A DNA stretch of 64,000 bases from NCBI RefSeq assembly GCF_947500795.1, contig NZ_CANMTE010000001.1:1-64000 (forward strand), written 5' to 3'. Source of the stretch: an uncultured Gelidibacter sp. (lineage in GTDB: Bacteria; Bacteroidota; Bacteroidia; Flavobacteriales; Flavobacteriaceae). The notes beneath the pieces were generated by a model. The model was not told the origin of the DNA and made no database searches. It saw only the letters and a program-made list of their open reading frames with translations. Shown here piece by piece: positions 16,342-24,986 of this stretch. Position 1 is the first letter of the stretch. Each line of letters opens with the position of its first letter. A program made the translations under genes and the position numbers.

Positions 16342-17352
16342 ATGAATGATTCTATTTTACAACCACCATTGTGTTTGAAAGAGTTTTCAGTTGAACGCTA
16401 TCAACCAAAATTCAAGTCGGCTTGGGATATATTTGTATCCAAAAGCAAGAATGGTACGTTCTTATTTCAGCGCGATTTTATGGAATATCATAAGGATCGG
16501 TTTGAGGATTTTTCATTAATGGTTTTTGAGAAAGATGAAATCGTGGGTTTATTTCCGGCAAATAGGGTAGGTGATGCCCTTTATTCCCATCAAGGCTTGA
16601 CCTATGGCGGATTGATTTTAGCATCAGATGTTAAATTCAAAACTGTTCTAAAATGTTTTCAATCGCTCTTGAAATATTTATCAAATGAACACATTGCATC
16701 ACTTCACATTAAAGAGATTCCTTCCATTTATCATCAGATTCCCTCTCAAGAAGTCCAATATCTGAATTTTATTTTGGAAGCTCAATTGGAAAGACGAAAT
16801 GTGTTATCGGTTATTGACAATCACAATAAATTAAAGTTTTCAAAGAGTAGGCGGGAAGGTGTTAAACGTGGACAACAACATGACTTATTAATTACAAATG
16901 ATGACAATTTTGAGGCGTTTTGGAATTCCATTTTGAAGCCTAATTTGAACAAAAAATATAATGCGGACCCTGTTCATTCCCTTGATGAAATTCTATATTT
17001 AAAGGAAAAATTTCCAAATAACATCAAGCAATTTAATGTGTATCATGAGGAGCGAATTGTTGCCGGTGCTACTATTTTTGAAACAGCTCAAGTGGCACAT
17101 TGCCAATATATTTCTGGGAATTCGGACAAAAACATTTTAGGAAGTTTAGATGCGCTGCATAGGTATCTGATTACTGAAGTGTATGCTGACAAGCGTTATT
17201 TCGATTTTGGCCCATCTAATGATAATTATGGGAAAACGATCAACCACGGACTCCAATTTTGGAAAGAAGGGTTTGGCGCCCGAACCATGACGCAGGATTT
17301 TTATAAAATTGAGACAAAAAATCACCCAAAGTTAGATGCGGTGTTGTTATGA
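16342..17352 (+). CDS. FemAB/GNAT-like acyltransferase of the surface polysaccharide cluster
   Basis: This 336-residue soluble protein has a double-GNAT, FemAB-like layout: FKSAWDIFVSKSKNGTFLFQRDFM near the N-terminus, a central KFSKSRREGVKRG, then RIVAGATIFETAQVAHCQYI and a final YFDFGPSNDNYGKTINHGLQFWKEGFGAR. The last resembles the C-terminal GNAT half of Acetyltransf_6 proteins. Such proteins transfer aminoacyl or acyl groups and are frequent in Bacteroidota glycan loci. It overlaps the next aminotransferase gene by 4 bp, so acylating the amino sugar made there is plausible but inferred. TTG 16330 is an alternative start. Confidence 0.75.
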   Translation: MNDSILQPPLCLKEFSVERYQPKFKSAWDIFVSKSKNGTFLFQRDFMEYHKDRFEDFSLMVFEKDEIVGLFPANRVGDALYSHQGLTYGGLILASDVKFKTVLKCFQSLLKYLSNEHIASLHIKEIPSIYHQIPSQEVQYLNFILEAQLERRNVLSVIDNHNKLKFSKSRREGVKRGQQHDLLITNDDNFEAFWNSILKPNLNKKYNADPVHSLDEILYLKEKFPNNIKQFNVYHEERIVAGATIFETAQVAHCQYISGNSDKNILGSLDALHRYLITEVYADKRYFDFGPSNDNYGKTINHGLQFWKEGFGARTMTQDFYKIETKNHPKLDAVLL

Positions 17353-18449
17353 TAAAGTTTCTCGACCTACATAAAATCAATGCACGATTTGAACCTGAAT
17401 TTCAGGAACTGTTCAAACGGTTTTTAGATACAGGGCATTATATTTTGGGCAATGAAGTCGCACAATTTGAATCTGATTTTGCAGCTTATTGTGGCACCAA
17501 TTATTGCATTGGGACTGCCAATGGGTTGGATGCCCTTACCCTAATTTTTAATTCCTTTATACAGTTAGGGAGATTACAACCCAATGATGAAGTCCTCGTT
17601 CCTGCCAACACGTATATTGCCTCAATCCTTTCAATAATTAATGCTGGATTACAACCTATTCTTGTGGAACCTGATTTGGAAACCTATAATCTTTCACCAT
17701 TAGAACTAGAAAAGAACATCACAAAGAAAACGAAAGCCATATTGGTGGTGCATTTGTACGGTCAATTAGCCAATATGAAAGCGGTAAATAGTATTGCACA
17801 GTCGCACGGATTATTAGTTGTTGAAGATGCGGCACAAGCCCATGGTGCGATTGATAATGCTAATTTGAAAGCAGGAAATTTATCAGATGCGGCTGCATTT
17901 AGTTTTTATCCAAGTAAAAATTTAGGTGCTTTGGGAGATGGTGGTGCGGTTACCACCAATGATAGCAGTTTAGCAGAAACACTTAAATTGATGCGTAATT
18001 ATGGAAGCTCCAAAAAATATGAGAATGAAATTATCGGCGTGAATAGTCGGTTGGATGGACTTCAAGCTGCATTTTTAAATGTGAAATTGAAATTTCTTGA
18101 TGCTGATAATTCCCAACGACAACAGATTGCGCAACGTTATCTTACTGAGGTTAAAAATAAAAAAATCACTCTGCCGTTCTATAGTGGCACTAAAGATCAT
18201 GTGTTCCATGTTTTTGTGGTGAGGGTTGAAAATCGATCGGAATTTGCGCATTACCTTGAATCGCAAAAGGTCGAATATTTGATTCATTATCCAATTGCGC
18301 CACATCGTCAAAACGCATTGAAAGCATTTCAAAATTATAATTTGCCCATAACTGACTATATTCACAACACGGTAATCAGCATTCCTATAAATCCGGTATT
18401 GACTGATGATGAAGTTTCCAAAGTTATTGAAATAATAAATGCCTATTAA
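17349..18449 (+). CDS. DegT/DnrJ/EryC1-type sugar aminotransferase (FdtB/QdtB-like)
   Basis: This 366-residue PLP enzyme aminates a nucleotide-linked keto sugar. Landmarks are MIKFLDLHKINARFEPEFQE, GTANGLDALTLIF, VLVPANTYIASILSI, VVEDAAQAHGA and FSFYPSKNLGALGDGGAV with the PLP lysine (Lys190). NYGSSKKYENEIIGVNSRLD follows. Best-known relatives with this pattern make dTDP-3-amino-3,6-dideoxyhexoses from the product of FdtA-type ketoisomerases, and an FdtA-like gene is present at 23673. It overlaps genes on both sides (4 bp and 1 bp), so it is tightly translated with them. Confidence 0.88.
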   Translation: MIKFLDLHKINARFEPEFQELFKRFLDTGHYILGNEVAQFESDFAAYCGTNYCIGTANGLDALTLIFNSFIQLGRLQPNDEVLVPANTYIASILSIINAGLQPILVEPDLETYNLSPLELEKNITKKTKAILVVHLYGQLANMKAVNSIAQSHGLLVVEDAAQAHGAIDNANLKAGNLSDAAAFSFYPSKNLGALGDGGAVTTNDSSLAETLKLMRNYGSSKKYENEIIGVNSRLDGLQAAFLNVKLKFLDADNSQRQQIAQRYLTEVKNKKITLPFYSGTKDHVFHVFVVRVENRSEFAHYLESQKVEYLIHYPIAPHRQNALKAFQNYNLPITDYIHNTVISIPINPVLTDDEVSKVIEIINAY

Positions 18450-19753
18450 TGAATAGAATTAACAGTTATATTAATGATCATGTGTTGTTTAAGGTGGCCA
18501 ATCTTAACACCATGACTATCATTACCAAAATTGTTGCGGGTATTTTGACCTCCAAAGCAATTGCTGTTTTTATTGGGGTGGAGGGTATGGCATTGATAGG
18601 AAACTTGCGAAATTTTTTGGGCGCAATCCAAACATTTTCAATTTTAGGGTTTTATAATGGATTTGTAAAGTCCATAGCAGAAGTTAAAAATGATGCCTTC
18701 AAATTGAGTGAAACCTTATCTACAGCGTATTATTTGGGATTTGCTTCAACACTTCTGATTGCATTTTTGAGTTATTATAATGCCAAATACATTAATCAAT
18801 TCTTGTTTTCGAACAACTATAACTATTCCTATGTTATTCAAATAATGGCTGTGGCATTGCCATTTTATGCCTTAAACATGTTTAGTTTTGCTATAATGAA
18901 TGGATTTTCTAAGTATAAAATCCTGCTCATTATTAATATTATAGGACAGTTTATGGGGCTGGCCGTAACCTTGCTTTTAATATATCAGAATAATATTGAC
19001 GGTGCATTGGTTGCCGCTGTCATTGCGCCATCGCTCATTTTGCTGATTACGTTTGTAGGGTTTGTTAACCAACGCAGTTTGGCATCTTCAATTAAACTAT
19101 CCAACGTTAATTTAAGGGTTCTGAAGAAATTTGGTCCCTTTGCAGTTATGGGGTTGGTGACCGCCGTTGCAATTCCTATGGTTTCCATTTTTATTAGGAA
19201 TTATATTATTGATGAAGTAGGCATCAAGGAAGCTGGACATTGGGAAGCCATGCAACGAATTTCAGATTATTATCTCATGTTTATCAACTCCTTGATGACA
19301 CTGTATTTTTTACCGAGATTTAGTGAGATAGACAGTAAGCAGGAGTTCAGGAAAGAAGTGTTTAGCTTTTATAAAACATCGATTCCAATTTTCGCTATCG
19401 GATTGGTGATCATTTATGTGTTGCGATCATTTTTGGTTGAGTTGATTTTTTCTGAAGCGTTTCAACCTACGGAGGAATTGTTTTTATGGCAACTCCTGGG
19501 CGATTTTGTAAAAGTGCTTTCCATTGTAATTGCCTATCAATTTATCGCTAAAAAAATGTTTACCCACTTTATAATTATTGAAGTCTTTTTGGTGGTGGTG
19601 ATGTATTTATCAAGTATTTATTTGATAGATATTTTTGGTGTGAAAGGAGCCGTTATCGGGCATTTTGTGAGTTATGTGATGCATTATGGTATTATTTTGT
19701 TGATCTTCGGAAGTTCACTTTTTGGAGTAATTCCTATTTCAGATGAGGATTAA
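18449..19753 (+). CDS. Wzx-type polysaccharide flippase, copy 1
   Basis: This 434-residue inner-membrane protein has about twelve hydrophobic helices in the MOP/PST superfamily. It should flip lipid-linked glycan repeat units to the periplasm. The N-terminal LTSKAIAVFIGVEGMALIG is the O-antigen translocase signature, and AGHWEAMQRISDYYLMFINS is a conserved middle segment. Its start codon overlaps the aminotransferase stop (TAATG). A full-length paralogue follows 24 bp downstream. Confidence 0.88.
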   Translation: MNRINSYINDHVLFKVANLNTMTIITKIVAGILTSKAIAVFIGVEGMALIGNLRNFLGAIQTFSILGFYNGFVKSIAEVKNDAFKLSETLSTAYYLGFASTLLIAFLSYYNAKYINQFLFSNNYNYSYVIQIMAVALPFYALNMFSFAIMNGFSKYKILLIINIIGQFMGLAVTLLLIYQNNIDGALVAAVIAPSLILLITFVGFVNQRSLASSIKLSNVNLRVLKKFGPFAVMGLVTAVAIPMVSIFIRNYIIDEVGIKEAGHWEAMQRISDYYLMFINSLMTLYFLPRFSEIDSKQEFRKEVFSFYKTSIPIFAIGLVIIYVLRSFLVELIFSEAFQPTEELFLWQLLGDFVKVLSIVIAYQFIAKKMFTHFIIIEVFLVVVMYLSSIYLIDIFGVKGAVIGHFVSYVMHYGIILLIFGSSLFGVIPISDED

Positions 19754-19777
19754 CAAGGATCAAAATACATAGGGCTT

Positions 19778-21076
19778 TTGAAACGAATTCTACATCACAT
19801 AAATAGCAACCTACTTCTCAAAATAGCCTCATTTAATTCTGTAGCCGTATTAATTAGAGTCATTGCTGGGTTTATAACCTCAAAAGCGATTGCGGTATTT
19901 ATTGGCGCTGAAGGATTGGCATTGATTGGGAATTTAAGAAACTTTCTCACCACCACGGAGTCCTTTGCCACATTAGGGTTTTCCAATGGGGTTGTGAAAT
20001 ATGTAGCCGAATTCAAAAAGGACGATACAAAACTCAAGCAAGCTGTTGGTACTGTTTTAACAACAGTTTTAATTACGTCAGTTGTTGTTTCTTCGCTTTT
20101 TTTCGTGTTAGCAGAACCTCTAAGTCATTGGGTTTTTGGTACTGAGCAATCCTATGTGTATGTTATAAAATTGCTCGCTTTTGCACTGCCTTTTACGGCT
20201 CTAAATAGTGTGCTGATTGCCATCATCAACGGGTTGTCAAAATATAAAACCGTTGTTAAAATCAATATTTACGGTCAATTATTTGGGCTTGCCATGACCT
20301 TGTTGTTAATCTGGAAAGCACATTTAGACGGCGCTTTAGTGGCATCAGTTGTAATTCCTGGACTCTTGTTTTTTGTGACCTTATTCAGTTTTTTTGATAG
20401 TATTGATTTTTTTAAAACTGTCAGACTCTCAAGCGTGAATTTGAAGATTCTTAAGAATTTAAGTTCATATTCTTTAATGGCTTTATTTACCGCCGCTGTA
20501 ATGCCGCTTGTTTTTGTGCTTATCAGGAATTATTTAATAGATCATGTCAGTTTAAAGGATGCTGGATTCTGGGAAGCCATAAGGCGAATTTCGAATTATT
20601 ATTTAATGTTTGTGAGTTCTTTGCTCGCGCTGTATATATTGCCTCGCTTTTCAGAAATCAAAACTTCAGTGGTGTTTAGGAAGGAAGTCGTTCACTTTTA
20701 TAAAACGGTGATTCCAATTTTTGCAGTGGCCTTGATTGTTATTTATGTTTTAAGATCATTTATTATTCAGGTGCTGTTTACGGACGAATTTCAACCTGTA
20801 GCGCATCTTTTTAAATGGCAACTCTTGGGCGATTTCCTGAAAGTCATCTCTTCAGTAATAGCCTATCAACTTATCGCAAAAAAGATGGTGCTCTATTATA
20901 TCGGCATCGAACTATTTTCAATCATCACGTTGTATCTCGCCAGTATTTATTTTATTGATCTATATGGTGTTGAAGGTGCTGTTATTGCTCATTTTGTTAA
21001 CTTCGCCCTTCATACGATTGTGATTGTAATCGTCTTTAAAAAACTGTTATTTAGTCGCCAAAATTTTGACATATGA
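19778..21076 (+). CDS. Wzx-type polysaccharide flippase, copy 2 (TTG start)
   Basis: This 432-residue inner-membrane flippase aligns end to end with the gene immediately upstream. The N-termini MKRILHHINSNLLLKIASFN and MNRINSYINDHVLFKVANLN correspond position by position. Both contain TSKAIAVFIG and ALIGNLRNF, WEA(I/M)(R/Q)RIS(N/D)YYLMF, and end with FGVKGAVIGHFV or YGVEGAVIAHFV. The matching first residue supports TTG 19778 as the real start, since no ATG lies nearby in frame. It overlaps the acyltransferase by 4 bp. Two adjacent flippases suggest a recent duplication or two export substrates. Confidence 0.86.
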   Translation: MKRILHHINSNLLLKIASFNSVAVLIRVIAGFITSKAIAVFIGAEGLALIGNLRNFLTTTESFATLGFSNGVVKYVAEFKKDDTKLKQAVGTVLTTVLITSVVVSSLFFVLAEPLSHWVFGTEQSYVYVIKLLAFALPFTALNSVLIAIINGLSKYKTVVKINIYGQLFGLAMTLLLIWKAHLDGALVASVVIPGLLFFVTLFSFFDSIDFFKTVRLSSVNLKILKNLSSYSLMALFTAAVMPLVFVLIRNYLIDHVSLKDAGFWEAIRRISNYYLMFVSSLLALYILPRFSEIKTSVVFRKEVVHFYKTVIPIFAVALIVIYVLRSFIIQVLFTDEFQPVAHLFKWQLLGDFLKVISSVIAYQLIAKKMVLYYIGIELFSIITLYLASIYFIDLYGVEGAVIAHFVNFALHTIVIVIVFKKLLFSRQNFDI

Positions 21077-21648
21077 TGAAGGCATTTAAATTAAAACTCG
21101 TAGCGTCGGTGCATTATTTCAGAAAACTGTTTTACAGATGGGTATCTACAAATGAACGTATCAGCGGAACGTTTAGGGATATTCAGCCAGTCATTTGCAA
21201 AGGAAATGGCAGCATCACGTTTGGGACTAATGTGAAATTTGGAGTGGCCGATTCGCCCATGTATTACAATACCTACGCCTATATTGAGGCGCGTACGGAA
21301 CAATCGGCTATTACTTTTGGGAACAACGTGAGCATTAATAATCAATTTACGGTGGTTTCAGAAGATGCTATAACTATTGGTGACGATGTGCTTATCGGAT
21401 TGAACTGTACCATTTATGACAGTAATTTCCATGATTTGGGCATCGCAAATCGTAATCAATCTGATCCAAATCCTAAAAAAGTTAACATCGCAAACAATGT
21501 ATTCATCGGGAATAATGTCACCATTTTAAAAGGCGTTTCTATTGGAGAAAATAGTATAGTGGCAGCTGGATCTATAGTGACGCAAAGTTTTCCTGCCAAT
21601 GTGGTCATTGGCGGAAATCCGGCAAAACTACTTAGGACATTAACTTAG
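21073..21648 (+). CDS. Left-handed beta-helix (hexapeptide) acyltransferase
   Basis: This 191-residue WbbJ/maltose-acetyltransferase-like enzyme has hexapeptide repeats: ITFGNNVSINNQFTV, ITIGDDVLIGLNCTIYD, then VNIANNVFIGNNVTILKGVS and IGENSIVAAGSIV. The catalytic-type His is in NFHDLG. The final VVIGGNPAKLLRTL is the usual ending. It acetylates a sugar hydroxyl or amine; in FdtA/FdtB pathways a hexapeptide enzyme of this kind N-acetylates the 3-amino group, so that job is possible here. ATG 21076 is an equally good start. It overlaps the neighbouring stop codon by 4 bp on the opposite strand. Confidence 0.85.
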   Translation: MMKAFKLKLVASVHYFRKLFYRWVSTNERISGTFRDIQPVICKGNGSITFGTNVKFGVADSPMYYNTYAYIEARTEQSAITFGNNVSINNQFTVVSEDAITIGDDVLIGLNCTIYDSNFHDLGIANRNQSDPNPKKVNIANNVFIGNNVTILKGVSIGENSIVAAGSIVTQSFPANVVIGGNPAKLLRTLT

Positions 21649-22784
21649 TGTTTTGTCCAGGTTTTCAGATACTGTTGTGCAATGGATTTGTAATGATGAT
21701 CCTTTTCAATAAAAGCTCTCGCTTGCAAAGAAATTGCGCTTATTTTTTCGGGATGTTCAATCAGCCAACTCAGTTTTTCAACTAAATAGGCAACGTCAGG
21801 TAATGCATTAATGGCGACAGAATCTTCCTCTAAATTATAATAATCCAGCCATTCTTGTTCAGCACCCGTAAATACCACTTTGCCTTTCGCCATTGCCTCA
21901 AGCGCATTATATCCTTGGTCATACGCATAGACCATATCCAACAGAATATGGCAGTCGTTATAGCGTTGGATATAGTCATTATAGGGAATATTGGTGGTGG
22001 AAATTATGGCTACTTTATCGGGATAGCGCTCCTCAATAATTTTTAAAGCTTCAGTAAAATAGGCATTTCCTTTTGTAAGTGCTGCGTGCGAATTAATCCC
22101 ATGAAAGATTTTTATTTTACCATTGAGTTCTATCGGCAAATAGTCGATTTTATCGGTATTGATAGGGTTTGGAATGAGTCCGCGGTAATTAGGTTTTCCC
22201 ACCAATGGCAAATGGTAATCCATATCTGTGGCAATGATTCCATTGGTATGATCTAAAATGAACTGGTGTAATGCCGTAAAGTCTTTATTTAAATATTGAA
22301 GCTTGAATTTATAATGGTCATTTAAAGACCTATCGTTTAAATAAGGCGTCATGGCGCTGTAAGTAAAGCCATTGTTGAGCATGTATTTTACACTCGAATG
22401 ATCATAACTACACGAAAGGACAAACAGTTTATCAGTTTTAGTTTTTAAAAACTGGAGTAGCTTTAATTCTGCTTTAGGCTGAATGGTAAATGATGATTCA
22501 TTGATAAGTTGCACCACATCAAACGGTGGTAAGGAGCTTAGTTTCTTTTTTACCTTATAGGCGATTTCAATGCTGCCTAAATCGATTCCAAAAAGTTTAT
22601 AAATACCAACTTTAAATTTGTGCAAAAATTTGTTTTGAAACGAATGGTTGATGTAAATATCTACCGGATAATCTTTAAAACCGTCTTTATTACCCATCAA
22701 TACCACCTCATGACCTAAGACCATCAAGCCTTCCTTTAAGGAGTTGTGAAGTCGGCTGTATTCGCCCACCAATAGAATCCGCAT
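21645..22784 (-). CDS. Glycosyltransferase, GT-B fold (family 1/4)
   Basis: This 379-residue cytoplasmic protein starts MRILLVGEYSRLHNSLKEGL, the typical GT4 N-terminal strand plus glycine turn. The C-terminal half contains KIFHGINSHAALTKGNAYF, the ALKIIEERYPDKV segment, YDQGYNALEAMAKGKVVFTG as the donor-binding E-x-x-E-like region, and a helical tail. It is the only gene on the minus strand between plus-strand blocks of the cluster and converges with the acyltransferase, sharing 4 bp of stop codon sequence. Donor and acceptor sugars are unknown. Confidence 0.83.
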   Translation of the reverse strand: MRILLVGEYSRLHNSLKEGLMVLGHEVVLMGNKDGFKDYPVDIYINHSFQNKFLHKFKVGIYKLFGIDLGSIEIAYKVKKKLSSLPPFDVVQLINESSFTIQPKAELKLLQFLKTKTDKLFVLSCSYDHSSVKYMLNNGFTYSAMTPYLNDRSLNDHYKFKLQYLNKDFTALHQFILDHTNGIIATDMDYHLPLVGKPNYRGLIPNPINTDKIDYLPIELNGKIKIFHGINSHAALTKGNAYFTEALKIIEERYPDKVAIISTTNIPYNDYIQRYNDCHILLDMVYAYDQGYNALEAMAKGKVVFTGAEQEWLDYYNLEEDSVAINALPDVAYLVEKLSWLIEHPEKISAISLQARAFIEKDHHYKSIAQQYLKTWTKH

Positions 22785-22840
22785 AAAACAATTACATTTG
22801 TTTTCAAAAATAATTAATACTAACTGTTTTAAGGTTAATA

Positions 22841-23683
22841 ATGAACATTAAGTTACCAAGTATAGAAATCCTTGTGGCCACCATGAATCGGGAGTCCTTA
22901 GATTTTTTATGGGACATGTTCAAACACAATAACCATACAGATTTTAAGATTTTAATCGTCAACCAAACGACCCCTGACAAACAATTGGTTTCCGATTTTG
23001 AGCACATAAAAGTGATTAATTGCTTTGAGTTTGGCGTTCCGAAAAGTAGAAATCTGGCCATTAAAAATGCTTCTGCTGATATTTGTTTGATGGCGGATGA
23101 TGATATTGTGTATCAACCAAATTTAAAAACCATAGTTTTAGATGCACATTTAAAACATCCGGATGCTGCAATGGTGTCTTTTGAAGCTGTAGATGAGCAC
23201 AGAAAACCTTATACCAATTATGGACCGGAAGGAAGGCATTCAAAAAAGACGCTCCAGAAAATCTATACGTGGGTGATTTCATTTAAACGAGAGGCTAATC
23301 ATCGCCATCAGGTTTATTATAACGCGCATTTCGGATTTGGCGCAACATTTAAAGGAGGAGAAGAGTATGTGTTTCTTCGTAATGCTTTTGATAAAGGTCT
23401 CACTATGGTGCACGTGTCTAGAACCATTGTACAGCACCCTAATGAAAGTTCCGGGCGATTAATGGGAAGTGATAATGCGGTGTTTTCGAAAGCCGCCTTG
23501 CAACAACGATTTCATGGGAATTTGAGTTATTTTTGGTTGCCAAAATATATTCTTTTTATTTGGCGCCATAATTACATTGCTACCAAGGAGGTTTTAAATA
23601 AATACCAAATCGGCCTGAAAGGCATTCAAGCATATAAAAGATTGAAGCAAACCGGAGAAATAGATCGAACACATGACATTTAA
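22841..23683 (+). CDS. Glycosyltransferase family 2
   Basis: This 280-residue GT-A protein has an N-terminal nucleotide-sugar-binding strand SIEILVATMNRESLDFLWDM, then GVPKSRNLAIKNASADICLM followed by ADDDIV, which contains the metal-binding D-x-D. The acceptor region has FGFGATFKGGEEYVFLRNAF (E-D/E-like base). It is divergently transcribed from the GT4 gene and overlaps the following FdtA-like gene by 11 bp, suggesting coupled translation. Donor unknown. Confidence 0.88.
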   Translation: MNIKLPSIEILVATMNRESLDFLWDMFKHNNHTDFKILIVNQTTPDKQLVSDFEHIKVINCFEFGVPKSRNLAIKNASADICLMADDDIVYQPNLKTIVLDAHLKHPDAAMVSFEAVDEHRKPYTNYGPEGRHSKKTLQKIYTWVISFKREANHRHQVYYNAHFGFGATFKGGEEYVFLRNAFDKGLTMVHVSRTIVQHPNESSGRLMGSDNAVFSKAALQQRFHGNLSYFWLPKYILFIWRHNYIATKEVLNKYQIGLKGIQAYKRLKQTGEIDRTHDI

Positions 23684-24068
23684 ACTCATAGACATACCCA
23701 AAATAGAAGACAGACGCGGCAATTTATCGGTCATCGAACACGATTGTATTCCTTTTGATATTAAGCGCGTGTATTATTTATATGATGTGCCTAGCGATTC
23801 CTATCGCGGTGGACATGCGCATAAAGAGCAATCGGAATTTTTAGTGGCCTTGAGTGGTAGTTTTGATGTGATTTTGGATGATGGTGTTGAAAAACATACA
23901 GTCATGTTGAATAAGCCTAATAAAGGACTTTTGATTCCGACGAAAACTTGGCGTGAACTCGAAAATTTTTCTTCGGGTGCCGTCTGCTTGGTTTTAGCTT
24001 CGGGTACGTTTGAGGAAGCCGATTATATCAGAGATTACGATCAGTTTAAATCATTTAAAAGCACTTAA
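23673..24068 (+). CDS. FdtA/QdtA-like dTDP-4-keto-6-deoxyhexose 3,4-ketoisomerase
   Basis: This 131-residue single-domain cupin matches sugar 3,4-ketoisomerases (WxcM-like). The signature IPKIEDRRGNLSVIEHDCIP is at the N-terminus, and VYYLYDVPSDSYRGGHAHKE carries the active-site HAHK. Later VLNKPNKGLLIP-type and WRELENFSSGAVCLVLAS segments complete the barrel. It moves the keto group from C4 to C3 of dTDP-4-keto-6-deoxyglucose so that the FdtB-like enzyme encoded 5 kb upstream can aminate it. Fucose versus quinovose stereochemistry cannot be decided. It converges with and overlaps the next gene by 18 bp. Confidence 0.88.
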   Translation: MTFKLIDIPKIEDRRGNLSVIEHDCIPFDIKRVYYLYDVPSDSYRGGHAHKEQSEFLVALSGSFDVILDDGVEKHTVMLNKPNKGLLIPTKTWRELENFSSGAVCLVLASGTFEEADYIRDYDQFKSFKST

Positions 24069-24986
24069 ATGAATACCTAAGTGTTGCAAAAGCCCTTTAA
24101 ATTTATGCAATAGTTTTATGCTGAATGCAGGTTGCTTTAACAGAAATTGCTGTTTCTTATTTAAGTTTACGTAATCAATAGCTTTTTCAAAGTTCTCAAA
24201 ACTACGAGAGTCGTTTTCAAGCTTTGCCAACATGGCCATCGAGAACCGATTTAAATCCATGAACTTTTTTAAACCCGGATTGGTCGCTTCAAACTGCACA
24301 TAGTTGTCAAGTGCAGGTTTGTCTTTTAATTGCATTGCGCTGTTAGAAAGACTTTGTTTTTGATATCGGTAAGTTACCAACGCTTGATTTTTGAACACAG
24401 TTTTGTAGTGAATACCTATCCTAATCCATAAATCAGTATCCTCTCCTTTTTTTATAGACGTATTATAAGTGCCGATCTTTTCAAATACACTTTTATGCAA
24501 AACCACACTAGAACTTGTCAGCAGCGAATTGATAGTACTGGATTCAAAATAGTCCACCACATAAACGTCATTTTCTTTTAAACTATCAATAGAATATACT
24601 GACGGAATCACATCGTTTGGCGTTTCTATCAACACTGACGTGGCAAAAACATGTTGTTCGGGAAATGATTGGATGAGTTGATAAATGGTTTCCAAATACG
24701 TAGGTTTCCAAAGATCATCAGCATCCAACAGTGCAATATAGGCGCCTTTTGCCTTAGAAATAGCCAGATTTCTAGTGGCGGAAACTCCTTGGTTTTCTTG
24801 CTCATAATAGTAGATTCTGTCGTCATAAAATGAAGCTAAAACGCTTTTGCTGGCATCCGATGAACCATCGTTAACTACAATCACTTCAAAATCCTGAAAT
24901 GTTTGAGCCAAAACACTTTCTATGGTGGATTTAATGTGCGTTTCTTTATTGTAAAGCGGAATGATGATGGAAAAATAGGGAGTCAT
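24051..24986 (-). CDS. Glycosyltransferase family 2
   Basis: This 311-residue GT-A glycosyltransferase has YFSIIIPLYNKETHIKSTIE at the start, FEVIVVNDGSSDASKSV (the NDGS motif), then ATRNLAISKAKGAYIALLDA followed by DDLW (D-x-D metal site), and KKGEDTDLWIRIG with the catalytic ED. The C-terminal 60 residues are helical and basic. Its start overlaps the upstream GT2 gene by 4 bp (ATGA), so the two minus-strand transferases form a unit. Confidence 0.9.
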   Translation of the reverse strand: MTPYFSIIIPLYNKETHIKSTIESVLAQTFQDFEVIVVNDGSSDASKSVLASFYDDRIYYYEQENQGVSATRNLAISKAKGAYIALLDADDLWKPTYLETIYQLIQSFPEQHVFATSVLIETPNDVIPSVYSIDSLKENDVYVVDYFESSTINSLLTSSSVVLHKSVFEKIGTYNTSIKKGEDTDLWIRIGIHYKTVFKNQALVTYRYQKQSLSNSAMQLKDKPALDNYVQFEATNPGLKKFMDLNRFSMAMLAKLENDSRSFENFEKAIDYVNLNKKQQFLLKQPAFSIKLLHKFKGLLQHLGIHLSAFK

